DNA of 5,136 nt from Campylobacteraceae bacterium (GCA_027063105.1 JAMOSL010000177.1:1-5136), one strand, 5' to 3'; numbered from the stretch's first letter, positions 1 to 5,086 are shown. The notes: generated from the sequence alone by a model not told the origin. Numbers and translations: made by a program.

Positions 1-93
1 AGTCATCTTGGGGCTAACTGTATATTGAAGTTAAGAGCTGTAAACCTTACTGATGGGCGTTGGAAGCAGTTTTGGGAGGAAGAAATTGCTTAA
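1..93 (+). CDS. C-terminal end of a probable transposase (partial, runs in from the left)
   Basis: Frame 1 is open from the first base to TAA at 91-93 and encodes 30 residues, beginning SHLGANCILKLRA and ending WKQFWEEEIA. The pattern G-A-x-x-x-L-x-L-R-A followed by W-x-x-F-W resembles, from memory, the C-terminal tail of ISKra4-like transposases (GAxAxLxLRxxxxxxxWxxF). This is a family-level impression from a short tail; no catalytic residue is in view. A possible insertion-sequence end lies just downstream (104-128), which fits a mobile element whose body is to the left of the window. It could instead be the end of an unrelated protein. Confidence 0.5.
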   Translation, partial: SHLGANCILKLRAVNLTDGRWKQFWEEEIA

Positions 94-103
94 TAATATT
101 TTA

Positions 104-128
104 TTAGGTTATTTTTAGGTTACACCCC
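104..128. repeat. Possible right end of the upstream insertion sequence
   Basis: Ten bases after the transposase-like stop codon the octamer TTAGGTTA occurs twice (104-111 and 115-122), 11 bp apart, followed by CACCCC (123-128). Read on the other strand this starts GGGGTGTAACCTAA, a G-rich outer tip in AT-rich surroundings, as is common for insertion-sequence termini. The matching left end is outside the window and no target duplication can be checked, so this is an inference. Confidence 0.3.
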
Positions 129-207
129 ATCTTTTAGCAATAATTGACTCATCTTGTTTGATTGAATTTAGTATATATTTTTGGAATAATAACAAATTTT
201 TAGCCTT

Positions 208-225
208 TATAATATAATTTATAAT
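208..225 (+). promoter_or_regulatory. Three overlapping TATAAT -10 boxes
   Basis: TATAAT occurs at 208-213, 213-218 and 220-225. Any of these could serve as a sigma-70 -10 element; transcription from here would give the TauE/SafE-like gene a leader of about 90-105 nt containing the TTAAC repeats at 257-279. No convincing -35 box is visible. The region is very AT-rich, so some of these matches may be fortuitous. Confidence 0.35.
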
Positions 226-253
226 AGAGATTATCTAAACCTCTCTAGCATTT

Positions 254-279
254 CTCTTAACTCTTAACACCATTTTAAC
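254..279 (+). repeat. TTAAC direct repeats upstream of the TauE/SafE-like gene
   Basis: CTCTTAAC occurs twice in tandem with a 7-bp period (254-261 and 261-268), and a third TTAAC follows at 275-279, 11 bp after the second. The repeats lie just upstream of the proximal -10 candidate (290-295), where an activator or repressor could bind. Repeats about one helical turn apart are typical of OmpR-type response regulators, but no specific regulator is recognised. Confidence 0.3.
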
Positions 280-289
280 AAAAGAAGAC

Positions 290-295
290 TATACT
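290..295 (+). promoter_or_regulatory. Proximal -10 box (TATACT) for the TauE/SafE-like gene
   Basis: TATACT at 290-295 would place the transcription start near 302, giving a leader of about 26 nt before the preferred ATG at 328. That leader includes purine-rich stretches (GAAGG at 312-316, AAGAG at 319-323) that could act as the ribosome binding site. It would make the upstream TTG at 310 an unlikely start. Confidence 0.4.
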
Positions 296-327
296 TTTGG
301 CATTATATTTTGAAGGTAAAAGAGATA

Positions 328-1113
328 ATGGAGAATATAGATTTAATACTAATTTTTAGTATAGCATTTTTAGGAAGCGTTGGACATTGTATTGGTATGT
401 GTGGTGGTATTGTTGTAGCATATTCATCATCAAAAATTGATAATAGCTCTTCGTGGTTAGATGAAAGTCTCTCTCATTTAGCTTATAATTTTGGACGAGT
501 TACCACATATACTATGTTAGGTGCTATGTTTGGACTTATGGGGCAGGTGATTGCATTTACTCCTACTACGAAAGGGGTTCTTTTCCTATTGACAGGTGTA
601 TTAATGATATTAGCAGGATTATCCCTTTTAGGATATTTTAAATTCTTAAATTCAGCAGAATTAGCAATATCTAAAAATAGATGGTATCGAGATAATTTTA
701 GAAAATTAATAAAAAGTAAATCTTTAAATAGTTTCTATTTTTTAGGAATGTTGAATGGTATTATACCTTGTGGATTAGTTTACTCTTTTGCGATTTTCTC
801 TGCAAGTACAGCTAGTCCATTATGGGGTGCTATTGTTATGGCAGTATTTGGATTAGCTACTATTCCAGCACTATTTTTCTTAGGTACTATAACAAAATTT
901 TTACAGAAAGGTTCATTAAGAGGTACAATGATGAAACTAGCATCTATGTTAGTTATATTGTATGGTTTTTTTACACTATATAAAGCATATCAATTTATAA
1001 TTCACCCAATAGAAACTCAAAAGATGTTGGATTCAATGCAAAGTGGAAGCATAAAGAACAAATTAGAGGGGAAATGTGGAGGAATGAAGTGTGCTGTTGG
1101 TAAGTGTGGGTAG
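328..1113 (+). CDS. TauE/SafE-like (UreH/DsbD_2-type) membrane protein with Cys-rich tail
   Basis: This is an integral inner-membrane protein of 261 residues, usually annotated as a sulfite exporter TauE/SafE family protein. About six membrane segments can be seen (residues roughly 7-31, 56-76, 82-104, 137-160, 165-188, 203-221). The conserved small-subfamily motifs are present: GSVGHCIGMCGG near 17-27 (Cys21, Cys25), NFGRVTTYTMLG near 54-65 and NGIIPCGLVYS near 143-153 (Cys148). The tail carries three cysteines at 250, 255 and 260 in Gly/Lys-rich sequence (KCGGMKC, GKCG), which suggests metal binding. In many proteobacteria relatives sit beside cbb3 oxidase assembly genes, so a role in copper or thiol handling is more plausible than sulfite export; that is inference, and no such neighbour is visible here. 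A TTG at 310 would add six residues (MKVKEI), but the ATG at 328 places the membrane segment at the N-terminus as in relatives and has purine-rich sequence before it. The gene converges with the recombinase, and no clear terminator separates them. Confidence 0.88.
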   Translation: MENIDLILIFSIAFLGSVGHCIGMCGGIVVAYSSSKIDNSSSWLDESLSHLAYNFGRVTTYTMLGAMFGLMGQVIAFTPTTKGVLFLLTGVLMILAGLSLLGYFKFLNSAELAISKNRWYRDNFRKLIKSKSLNSFYFLGMLNGIIPCGLVYSFAIFSASTASPLWGAIVMAVFGLATIPALFFLGTITKFLQKGSLRGTMMKLASMLVILYGFFTLYKAYQFIIHPIETQKMLDSMQSGSIKNKLEGKCGGMKCAVGKCG

Positions 1114-1177
1114 CTTTAAGAGTTAGATTTCTTTATGACACGATTTCCATAAGCATCCATAAAATCTTTATGCAAAA

Positions 1178-1771
1178 TTAACTCTCTGTAGTGTCATCTT
1201 TTGTCCCTATTATTTTATTTGCTAATCTTTTTTTTGAATGCATATTAATAGAAAAGCTATCAACTACTTGTATTAAATCTTCAAATAACTCTTGCTCATC
1301 TGTTTTTTTATTCTCATTAATTATTACTATTCTAGTACTGTTTTGATTAAAAAGCTTAACTACTAATTCATAAGATAATTGTGCTAATCTATCTTTGTAT
1401 GAGATGTAGACCTTATCTATCTTATTATTTTGAACATCATCGAGTAGAGATAAAAATCCTTTTCTATCCAAAGTCATTCCACTTTTTATATCTGTATAGA
1501 CCTTATCAACTTTTATCCCATTTTTATTCATAAACATCTCAATGGTCTCTTCTTGGTTTGCTAGATCAACCTTCTGTTTGTATCTACTTACTCTAGCATA
1601 TATAACACTTTTTCTTTTAAAATCTAATCCAGCCAATCTATAGACATCTTCATCATTATAGTTATATGTCTTATTTGGCAATCTTATTACTTTAATCTTG
1701 CCCTCTTTGACATATCTACTTAATGTTTGCCTATGGATCTTTAATGTTTGTAATACTTCTTTTGTTTTCAT
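1178..1771 (-). CDS. IS607-type serine recombinase (TnpA-like), no TnpB partner
   Basis: This 197-residue protein has the full architecture and usual length of IS607-family TnpA. Residues 1-48 form a MerR-type helix-turn-helix (KTKEVLQTLKIHRQTLSRYVKEG) and residues 55-170 a small serine-recombinase domain. YARVS at 58-62 supplies Arg60 and the nucleophile Ser62. The SGMTLDRKGF segment (97-106) and YKDRL (125-129, Arg128) match the family. The next active-site Arg, usually in DRLxRxGF/Y, is replaced by Gln131, with Leu-Ser following, which may weaken catalysis. The tail DSFSINMHSKKR (171-182) matches the family's usual C-terminus, so the protein is not truncated. IS607 elements normally carry tnpB just after tnpA; here 1114-1177 holds no recognisable TnpB and the next gene is on the other strand. 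It is therefore an orphan recombinase or the remnant of an element. The start has no Shine-Dalgarno sequence, and a TATACT lies 6 nt before the ATG. Confidence 0.88.
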   Translation of the reverse strand: MKTKEVLQTLKIHRQTLSRYVKEGKIKVIRLPNKTYNYNDEDVYRLAGLDFKRKSVIYARVSRYKQKVDLANQEETIEMFMNKNGIKVDKVYTDIKSGMTLDRKGFLSLLDDVQNNKIDKVYISYKDRLAQLSYELVVKLFNQNSTRIVIINENKKTDEQELFEDLIQVVDSFSINMHSKKRLANKIIGTKDDTTES

Positions 1772-1777
1772 GGTTAA

Positions 1778-1783
1778 AGTATA
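1778..1783 (-). promoter_or_regulatory. -10 box (TATACT) 6 nt before the recombinase ATG
   Basis: On the minus strand TATACT is followed by TTAACC and then the ATG at 1771-1769. Transcription would begin at or next to the A of the start codon, so the mRNA would be leaderless, in line with the absence of a Shine-Dalgarno sequence. Transcripts reading through from the DUF234 gene, 61 bp upstream, would be an alternative source. Confidence 0.45.
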
Positions 1784-1832
1784 TATTGTTTATGCTTAAG
1801 TGTAGATTATATATTTTTTAGGTTAATTTATT

Positions 1833-2774
1833 TTAATATTTTTTATTAGTGCTTATAATAATATCATCTTCACTTAGATTATCCATAAGTTTACTTAAAT
1901 GTCTAAGTGAAAGAAGCTTTATATTTGCATCTTTTTCCTTTTTTAGCTCGGATGAAAATTTATTCTTGGAGAAAATTACATAAGTCTCTACTTTATCAAG
2001 CTCTGCTTCTTTACATGATTCTCTTAACTTAGTAAGTTCGGATTTATTAACTTTAGACTTACCATATTTACATGTACCTGCGAGAAGTATTCCAGATTTA
2101 CGCTTTGCCAATATATCAATAGAAATATTTTTATCATAATATGCACCTATACTTACAATAGGGTCACCCTCAAATTCTTCTTTGAAACTAGAGCTAATAA
2201 GTTCTGCTACTAACTGTGTATATATAAGTGTTGTAAATTCACTTTTTATTGCAATCCAACGCTCTTTAAATTCACTATAATCACCCTCTTTAATATTCTT
2301 ATAAGTAGGTGATACCATCGCAAACCAAAAACGCATAAATGGTGTTACAAAAAGTAATTTATCTGAAATGCCATCTTTTTCATTCACAGGTTTTTCTATA
2401 GACTTATCAAAAACTAAAAAACCATCTTTGATTAAATAATCTATAACCTCTTCTCCACCATCTCTACCGATATTTATTTTTTTAAAAGCAGAATGTTCTC
2501 GTCTATCACCTGTAGCTATTGCTGTCAACATTGCATGATGTGTTGATTTAGAGTTTGTAATTTTAGTAATATCACCATGGATATATCTATAATTTTTAAG
2601 TACCTTCTTCTCAATAAGTTTTTCTATTGGCACAGACATATCCACCCACCAACCCATACCACCAAATACTGCAAAATACTCTACAGCTTTCTCAAAATCT
2701 GTAGCTTTATTTTGATAACAAAAAGAACGAAACTGTGCGAGTAGTGAAGGATGAGAAGATAGGTGTTTAGACAT
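1833..2774 (-). CDS. Stand-alone DUF234-type protein (archaeal-ATPase C-terminal domain family)
   Basis: This protein of 313 residues resembles the DUF234 domain found at the C-terminus of archaeal-type AAA ATPases, but no ATPase domain (no Walker A or B) is present. Stand-alone versions of similar length, with the same opening (HPSLLAQFRSFCYQNK) and the FGG motif near 37-39, are what I recall from Campylobacterota. Residues about 78-125 (TGDRREHSAFKKINIG, then GGEEVIDYLIKDGFL) look like a winged-helix unit. TPFMRFWFAMVSP (144-156) and YKNIKEG (158-164) are DUF234 landmarks. The C-terminal part resembles a restriction-endonuclease-like fold: SIDILAKRK (218-226) gives Asp220, and GTCKYGKS (233-240) gives Lys236, but the usual Glu of E-x-K is Thr234, so nuclease activity is doubtful. 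The true function of the family is unknown. AAGG at 2784-2787 lies 9 nt before the ATG and a TATAAT lies at 2802-2807, so the gene appears expressible. The recombinase follows 61 bp downstream on the same strand. Confidence 0.8.
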   Translation of the reverse strand: MSKHLSSHPSLLAQFRSFCYQNKATDFEKAVEYFAVFGGMGWWVDMSVPIEKLIEKKVLKNYRYIHGDITKITNSKSTHHAMLTAIATGDRREHSAFKKINIGRDGGEEVIDYLIKDGFLVFDKSIEKPVNEKDGISDKLLFVTPFMRFWFAMVSPTYKNIKEGDYSEFKERWIAIKSEFTTLIYTQLVAELISSSFKEEFEGDPIVSIGAYYDKNISIDILAKRKSGILLAGTCKYGKSKVNKSELTKLRESCKEAELDKVETYVIFSKNKFSSELKKEKDANIKLLSLRHLSKLMDNLSEDDIIISTNKKY

Positions 2775-2801
2775 AATAATAGACCTTAAAATAATTTATA
2801 T

Positions 2802-2807
2802 ATTATA
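2802..2807 (-). promoter_or_regulatory. -10 box (TATAAT) of the DUF234 gene
   Basis: TATAAT on the minus strand predicts a start near 2795 and a leader of about 20 nt carrying the AAGG ribosome binding site (2784-2787). No -35 box is evident. The promoter lies immediately downstream of the citrate-synthase-like remnant, so the DUF234 gene is probably transcribed independently of the decayed genes to its right. Confidence 0.5.
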
Positions 2808-2813
2808 TCCTAA

Positions 2814-2897
2814 TTACTTAAATATATTTAAGCCTCCAATATAAATTTGACGAGGTCTAGCTATTTTCATTGTTCTATCTTTTTTAAATTCTATCCA
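2814..2897 (-). pseudogene. Citrate synthase-like C-terminal remnant
   Basis: On the minus strand, from about 2897 to the TAA at 2816-2814, an open stretch reads WIEFKKDRTMKIARPRQIY followed by IGGLNIFK. The segment K-I-A-R-P-R-Q-I-Y-x-G matches the conserved C-terminal motif of citrate synthases (K-I-x-R-P-R-Q-x-Y-x-G), and WIEF is what often precedes it by about ten residues. Only about 27 codons are present. An in-frame TGA lies four codons before the Trp, no start codon or catalytic region is present, and the residues after the Gly do not follow the usual ending. The fragment overlaps the end of the neighbouring decayed frame in another frame, which suggests a deletion or recombination joint near 2897-2910. 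The family call rests on a short motif. Confidence 0.55.
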
Positions 2898-3216
2898 TTG
2901 AGTAATTCAGCTAACTGTTGAGGTAACACTTTACAAAGTTATTGTAAAAGAGCATTTTATTCATGATCTGCATAGAGGGTAAAGATTGTATCAAGAGAAT
3001 TTATCTCAATATCTTTAATTTTTTTCTCACTATTCAGGTCTATACATACTTATTCCGATTTTAAAAATTCAAAAAACATGAGTAAATGCTCTTCTGTAAA
3101 ATAAATTCTTTCACTATTATTGTTTAATCTAATATCTACGAAATACATATCATTAAATTCTATATGTTCCTTGAAACATTAACTTTAAAACATTTTTGAC
3201 AAAAATAAATAGCCAT
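2891..3216 (-). pseudogene. Decayed small gene of about 108 codons, family not recognised
   Basis: The minus strand has a start codon at 3216 preceded, at 8 nt spacing, by the strong Shine-Dalgarno sequence AAGGGGG (3225-3231). The first frame gives MAIYFCQKCFKVNVS, with a CxxC knuckle, then runs into TAG at 3162-3160. One lost base near 3172 restores a protein-like frame reading KEHIEFNDMYFVDIRL and onward. That frame is interrupted by TAA at 3052-3050, 2959-2957 and 2941-2939, yet remains protein-like between them (VCIDLNSEKKIKDIEINSL; DTIFTLYADHE; LCKVLPQQLAELLNG) until TAG at 2893-2891. Restoring one base gives exactly 109 codons including the stop. CAA-to-TAA transitions (Gln to stop) would explain all three TAA codons most simply. 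The true C-terminus may have been cut by the joint with the citrate-synthase-like fragment. No function can be assigned; the CxxC could be half of a zinc site. Confidence 0.65.
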
Positions 3217-3243
3217 TTTCTATTCCCCCTTAAATTTTTCTTT

Positions 3244-3249
3244 ATTATA
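3244..3249 (-). promoter_or_regulatory. -10 box (TATAAT) of the decayed 108-codon gene
   Basis: TATAAT on the minus strand predicts a transcription start near 3237 and a leader of about 20 nt that contains the AAGGGGG ribosome binding site. Promoter and translation signals thus look intact although the reading frame is broken, which suggests recent decay. Confidence 0.45.
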
Positions 3250-3273
3250 AAAATATTATTACACTAGAGACAT

Positions 3274-3285
3274 AGTAATATTACT
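3274..3285. repeat. 12-bp perfect palindrome AGTAATATTACT
   Basis: AGTAATATTACT is its own reverse complement. Its centre is about 42 bp upstream of the predicted start of the decayed gene, the position where class II activators bind. It is a candidate operator, but short AT-rich palindromes are common in such DNA. Confidence 0.3.
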
Positions 3286-3359
3286 TTACACTTATCGTAT
3301 TTTTATATACTTATTATGTATTTTAATTGAATTTCTACTTTTTATAGTACTTAAATTGG

Positions 3360-3384
3360 GTTGTTGGTATAGAATACCGACAAC
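3360..3384 (-). terminator. Hairpin after ubiE, possible terminator
   Basis: GTTGTTGGTAT (3360-3370) and ATACCGACAAC (3374-3384) form an 11-bp stem with a 3-nt loop; the one non-Watson-Crick position (3365/3379) is a mismatch (C-A type) in the ubiE-sense RNA and a G-U wobble in the opposite transcript. The stem begins 12 bp after the ubiE stop codon. The sequence that follows it in the ubiE direction (CCAATTTAA) lacks a continuous U-run, so it may be a weak terminator or an mRNA-protecting structure. In the other direction no U-run follows either. Confidence 0.5.
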
Positions 3385-3396
3385 TAATATTATTCC

Positions 3397-4134
3397 CTAT
3401 ATTTTCTGTGCTACCAAAAGTGTACTAATTCCCATTGAAAATGATTTTGTATATTTCATTTTAAATCCAGCTTCTTCTAGCTCTTTTTCTAACATCTCTG
3501 TTGTTAAAAATTCTTCGATAGAGTCTGGTAAGTATTTGTATGCTTTATAATTTTTAGATACTAATCCACCAATAGCTGGTAGTATATTTTTCATATATAA
3601 ATCCACACTTTTTGCAACTATTCCACTCTTCTCTTGTTTGGTAAATTCTAATATTACAACCATTCCATTTGGTTTTAATGCTCTATAGAACTCTTGTAAT
3701 GCTTCTACTCTATCAACAACATTACGAATTCCATAAGATATAGATATAATATCTGTTCCCTCATCTTCTACTGGTAGTTCTTGTGCTTTACCCTCTAAAA
3801 AATCTGCAAAATCAACTTTCTCTTTAGCTACTTTTAGCATTCCAACTGATGGGTCAATACCAATAAATTTATCAACTTTAATCTTATGTTTAATAGCTCT
3901 TTCTTTCCAATATAGAAGTAAATCACCTGTTCCACATGCAACATCTGTAATTTGTGTTAATTCTTTTTTTCCTAATAGAGAGTAGGCTTTGTCACAACCT
4001 TTTCTTCTCCATTGTTTATCTATTCCAAAACTAAGAACACGATTTGCTAAATCATAAGTTGATGCAATTTCATCAAACATTCCTACAATTTTATCTTGCT
4101 TTAATGCTTTGTCTTCTGTTGTAGTATTACTCAT
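3397..4134 (-). CDS. ubiE: Demethylmenaquinone methyltransferase UbiE/MenG
   Basis: This 245-residue cytoplasmic enzyme is predicted to transfer a methyl group from S-adenosylmethionine to demethylmenaquinone, the last step of menaquinone synthesis. The family's N-terminal signature is intact: VGMFDEIASTYDLANRVLSFG (17-37, shown in part), then the Trp42-Arg-Arg-Lys stretch. SAM-binding motif I is DVACGTGD (64-71); GIDPSVGML (92-100) carries the acidic residue of motif II; AQELPVED (117-124) and SISYGIRNVVDR (131-142) are the UbiE-specific following motifs, and ALKPNGMVVILEF (152-164) is motif III. The length is normal. The ATG is preceded by GGAGAG at 4144-4149, 9 nt upstream, and by a TATAAT at 4169-4174. 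It is divergent from the PqiA-like gene and is followed by a hairpin and decayed DNA. In Campylobacterota menaquinone is often made by the futalosine route, which still needs this methyltransferase; the route cannot be told from this window. Confidence 0.96.
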   Translation of the reverse strand: MSNTTTEDKALKQDKIVGMFDEIASTYDLANRVLSFGIDKQWRRKGCDKAYSLLGKKELTQITDVACGTGDLLLYWKERAIKHKIKVDKFIGIDPSVGMLKVAKEKVDFADFLEGKAQELPVEDEGTDIISISYGIRNVVDRVEALQEFYRALKPNGMVVILEFTKQEKSGIVAKSVDLYMKNILPAIGGLVSKNYKAYKYLPDSIEEFLTTEMLEKELEEAGFKMKYTKSFSMGISTLLVAQKI

Positions 4135-4143
4135 ATTTAAATT

Positions 4144-4174
4144 CTCTCCATATAATTATATTATCGGCATTATA
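4144..4174 (-). promoter_or_regulatory. ubiE promoter -10 box and ribosome binding site
   Basis: TATAAT (minus strand, 4174-4169) predicts a transcript start near 4162, giving a short leader of about 28 nt. It carries GGAGAG (4149-4144), 9 nt from the ubiE ATG. No -35 consensus is visible. Confidence 0.5.
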
Positions 4175-4224
4175 GGTTAAAATATATTAAAAGCTATCCA
4201 ATAGATTAAAATAAAATAATTAGA

Positions 4225-4230
4225 TATAAT
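4225..4230 (+). promoter_or_regulatory. -10 box (TATAAT) 6 nt before the PqiA-like ATG
   Basis: A perfect TATAAT is separated from the ATG at 4237 by only AATATT. The start point would fall at or beside the first base of the start codon, predicting a leaderless mRNA. No Shine-Dalgarno sequence is visible upstream of this ATG, which agrees. The DNA before it is A/T-rich with no clear -35 box. Confidence 0.5.
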
Positions 4231-4236
4231 AATATT

Positions 4237-5064
4237 ATGAAAAAATTATTTACAACAATTATGGCTATATTAATATTTTTACTTATGGGTTTCTTTGCAT
4301 TTAATGCTTATAAAAGTTCTAAATCATATCAAGAGATGACAGAAGTTATTGTCCAAAAACAGAATATATCAAATTTGACTACAACCAAAATCAAGAAACT
4401 TGCTGATACTTTGTCTTTAGGATTCTATAACGGATATACTGATGTAATTAAAGAGAATAAAAAAAATATAGATATTCAAAATTACTTTAAAAATCAGGCC
4501 ATTGATTATACTATATATTTTATGATTACTCTATTTATATTACTTATGCTATATTTTATAACTTCTTTAAGAGATTTTACAATTATTATAAGTATCGGAG
4601 GATTAATATCTTTAGTTGCAGGTCTTTTTACACCTATTATGATGATAACTATACATAAGAATGTTGAACATATTGGAGATATTATACTGACAATGGATTC
4701 AAAAGGTGTTCTAGGCTCAATTAATAAATTATTTGAAAATGGAGATTTGGTAGTTGCTGGAGCATTATTAATATTCTCTATTATTCTTCCTCTTTTAAAA
4801 ACTCTATCTATGTTATTTGTAGCAATATTTATAAATATTCGTTCTGCACATACTATTGTACATTTCTTTAAGTTAATTGGAAAATGGTCAATGGCAGATG
4901 TTTTTGTAGTCTCAACATTTTTAGTATATTTATCTGCTAGTAAAGGTGATATGAGTCGAGCTGAAACGATGATGGGTATATATTTCTTTTTAGCTTATGT
5001 GATTATATCTATGTTGGCAAGTTTTAGTGCTGATAGAATGTTACAAGCTAATAAACAAGCTTAA
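4237..5064 (+). CDS. PqiA-family (paraquat-inducible protein A) inner-membrane protein
   Basis: This 275-residue membrane protein has a single PqiA domain. An N-terminal membrane segment (about 5-24) is followed by a largely polar stretch (25-90), probably outside the cytoplasm, and then four or five further segments (about 92-110, 114-138, 170-200, 220-233, 247-263). PqiA hallmarks are SIGGLISLVAGLFTPIM (119-135), GDLVVAGALLIFSIILPLLK (169-188) and IGKWSMADVFVVS (214-226). The zinc-ribbon cysteines and second domain of E. coli PqiA are absent. Family members partner with MCE-domain proteins (PqiB type) in envelope lipid transport; whether the next gene, from 5120, is such a partner cannot be seen. 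It is divergent from ubiE across 102 bp. No Shine-Dalgarno sequence precedes the ATG, and the alternative Met at residue 9 would break the first membrane segment. Confidence 0.85.
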   Translation: MKKLFTTIMAILIFLLMGFFAFNAYKSSKSYQEMTEVIVQKQNISNLTTTKIKKLADTLSLGFYNGYTDVIKENKKNIDIQNYFKNQAIDYTIYFMITLFILLMLYFITSLRDFTIIISIGGLISLVAGLFTPIMMITIHKNVEHIGDIILTMDSKGVLGSINKLFENGDLVVAGALLIFSIILPLLKTLSMLFVAIFINIRSAHTIVHFFKLIGKWSMADVFVVSTFLVYLSASKGDMSRAETMMGIYFFLAYVIISMLASFSADRMLQANKQA

Positions 5065-5073
5065 TTAAATCTT

Positions 5074-5086
5074 TATAATGTATAAT
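5074..5086 (+). promoter_or_regulatory. Two tandem TATAAT boxes before the last gene
   Basis: TATAAT occurs at 5074-5079 and again at 5081-5086. Either could start transcription near 5086-5093, giving a leader of roughly 25-35 nt with the ribosome binding site at 5107-5113. The gene from 5120 could therefore be transcribed independently of the PqiA-like gene. Confidence 0.4.

Noticed and set aside
1114..1177. Possible bidirectional terminator between the convergent TauE/SafE-like and recombinase genes
   Set aside because: Only short imperfect pairings (five or six base pairs) are present and no U-run follows a stem.
1116..1193. Minus-strand 25-codon open stretch after the recombinase (RELILHKDFMDAYGNRV and on)
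   Set aside because: It looks somewhat protein-like and could be the tail of a lost gene, but it has no start, overlaps the recombinase end, and is short enough to be open by chance; I recognise no TnpB motif in it.
112..1825. An 11-nt direct repeat TTTTTAGGTTA at 112-122 and 1815-1825, which could suggest an element boundary
   Set aside because: In DNA this AT-rich, several 11-nt repeats are expected by chance in 5 kb, and the shorter TAGGTTA also occurs at 4173-4179.
3050..3216. Programmed frameshift or stop-codon recoding in the decayed gene
   Set aside because: No slippery heptamer or downstream structure is evident at the shift, and three further stop codons make decay far more likely; other genes in the window use TAA as a normal stop.
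2775..3396. A CRISPR array or a tRNA/structural RNA in the gene-poor stretch
   Set aside because: There is no regularly spaced repeat and no cloverleaf-like or GC-rich folded segment; the protein-like remnants and short signals explain most of the structure.
3356..3550. Plus-strand open frame of 64 codons
   Set aside because: It lies mostly antisense to the C-terminal part of ubiE, has no ribosome binding site and no protein-like features; it is a shadow of ubiE.
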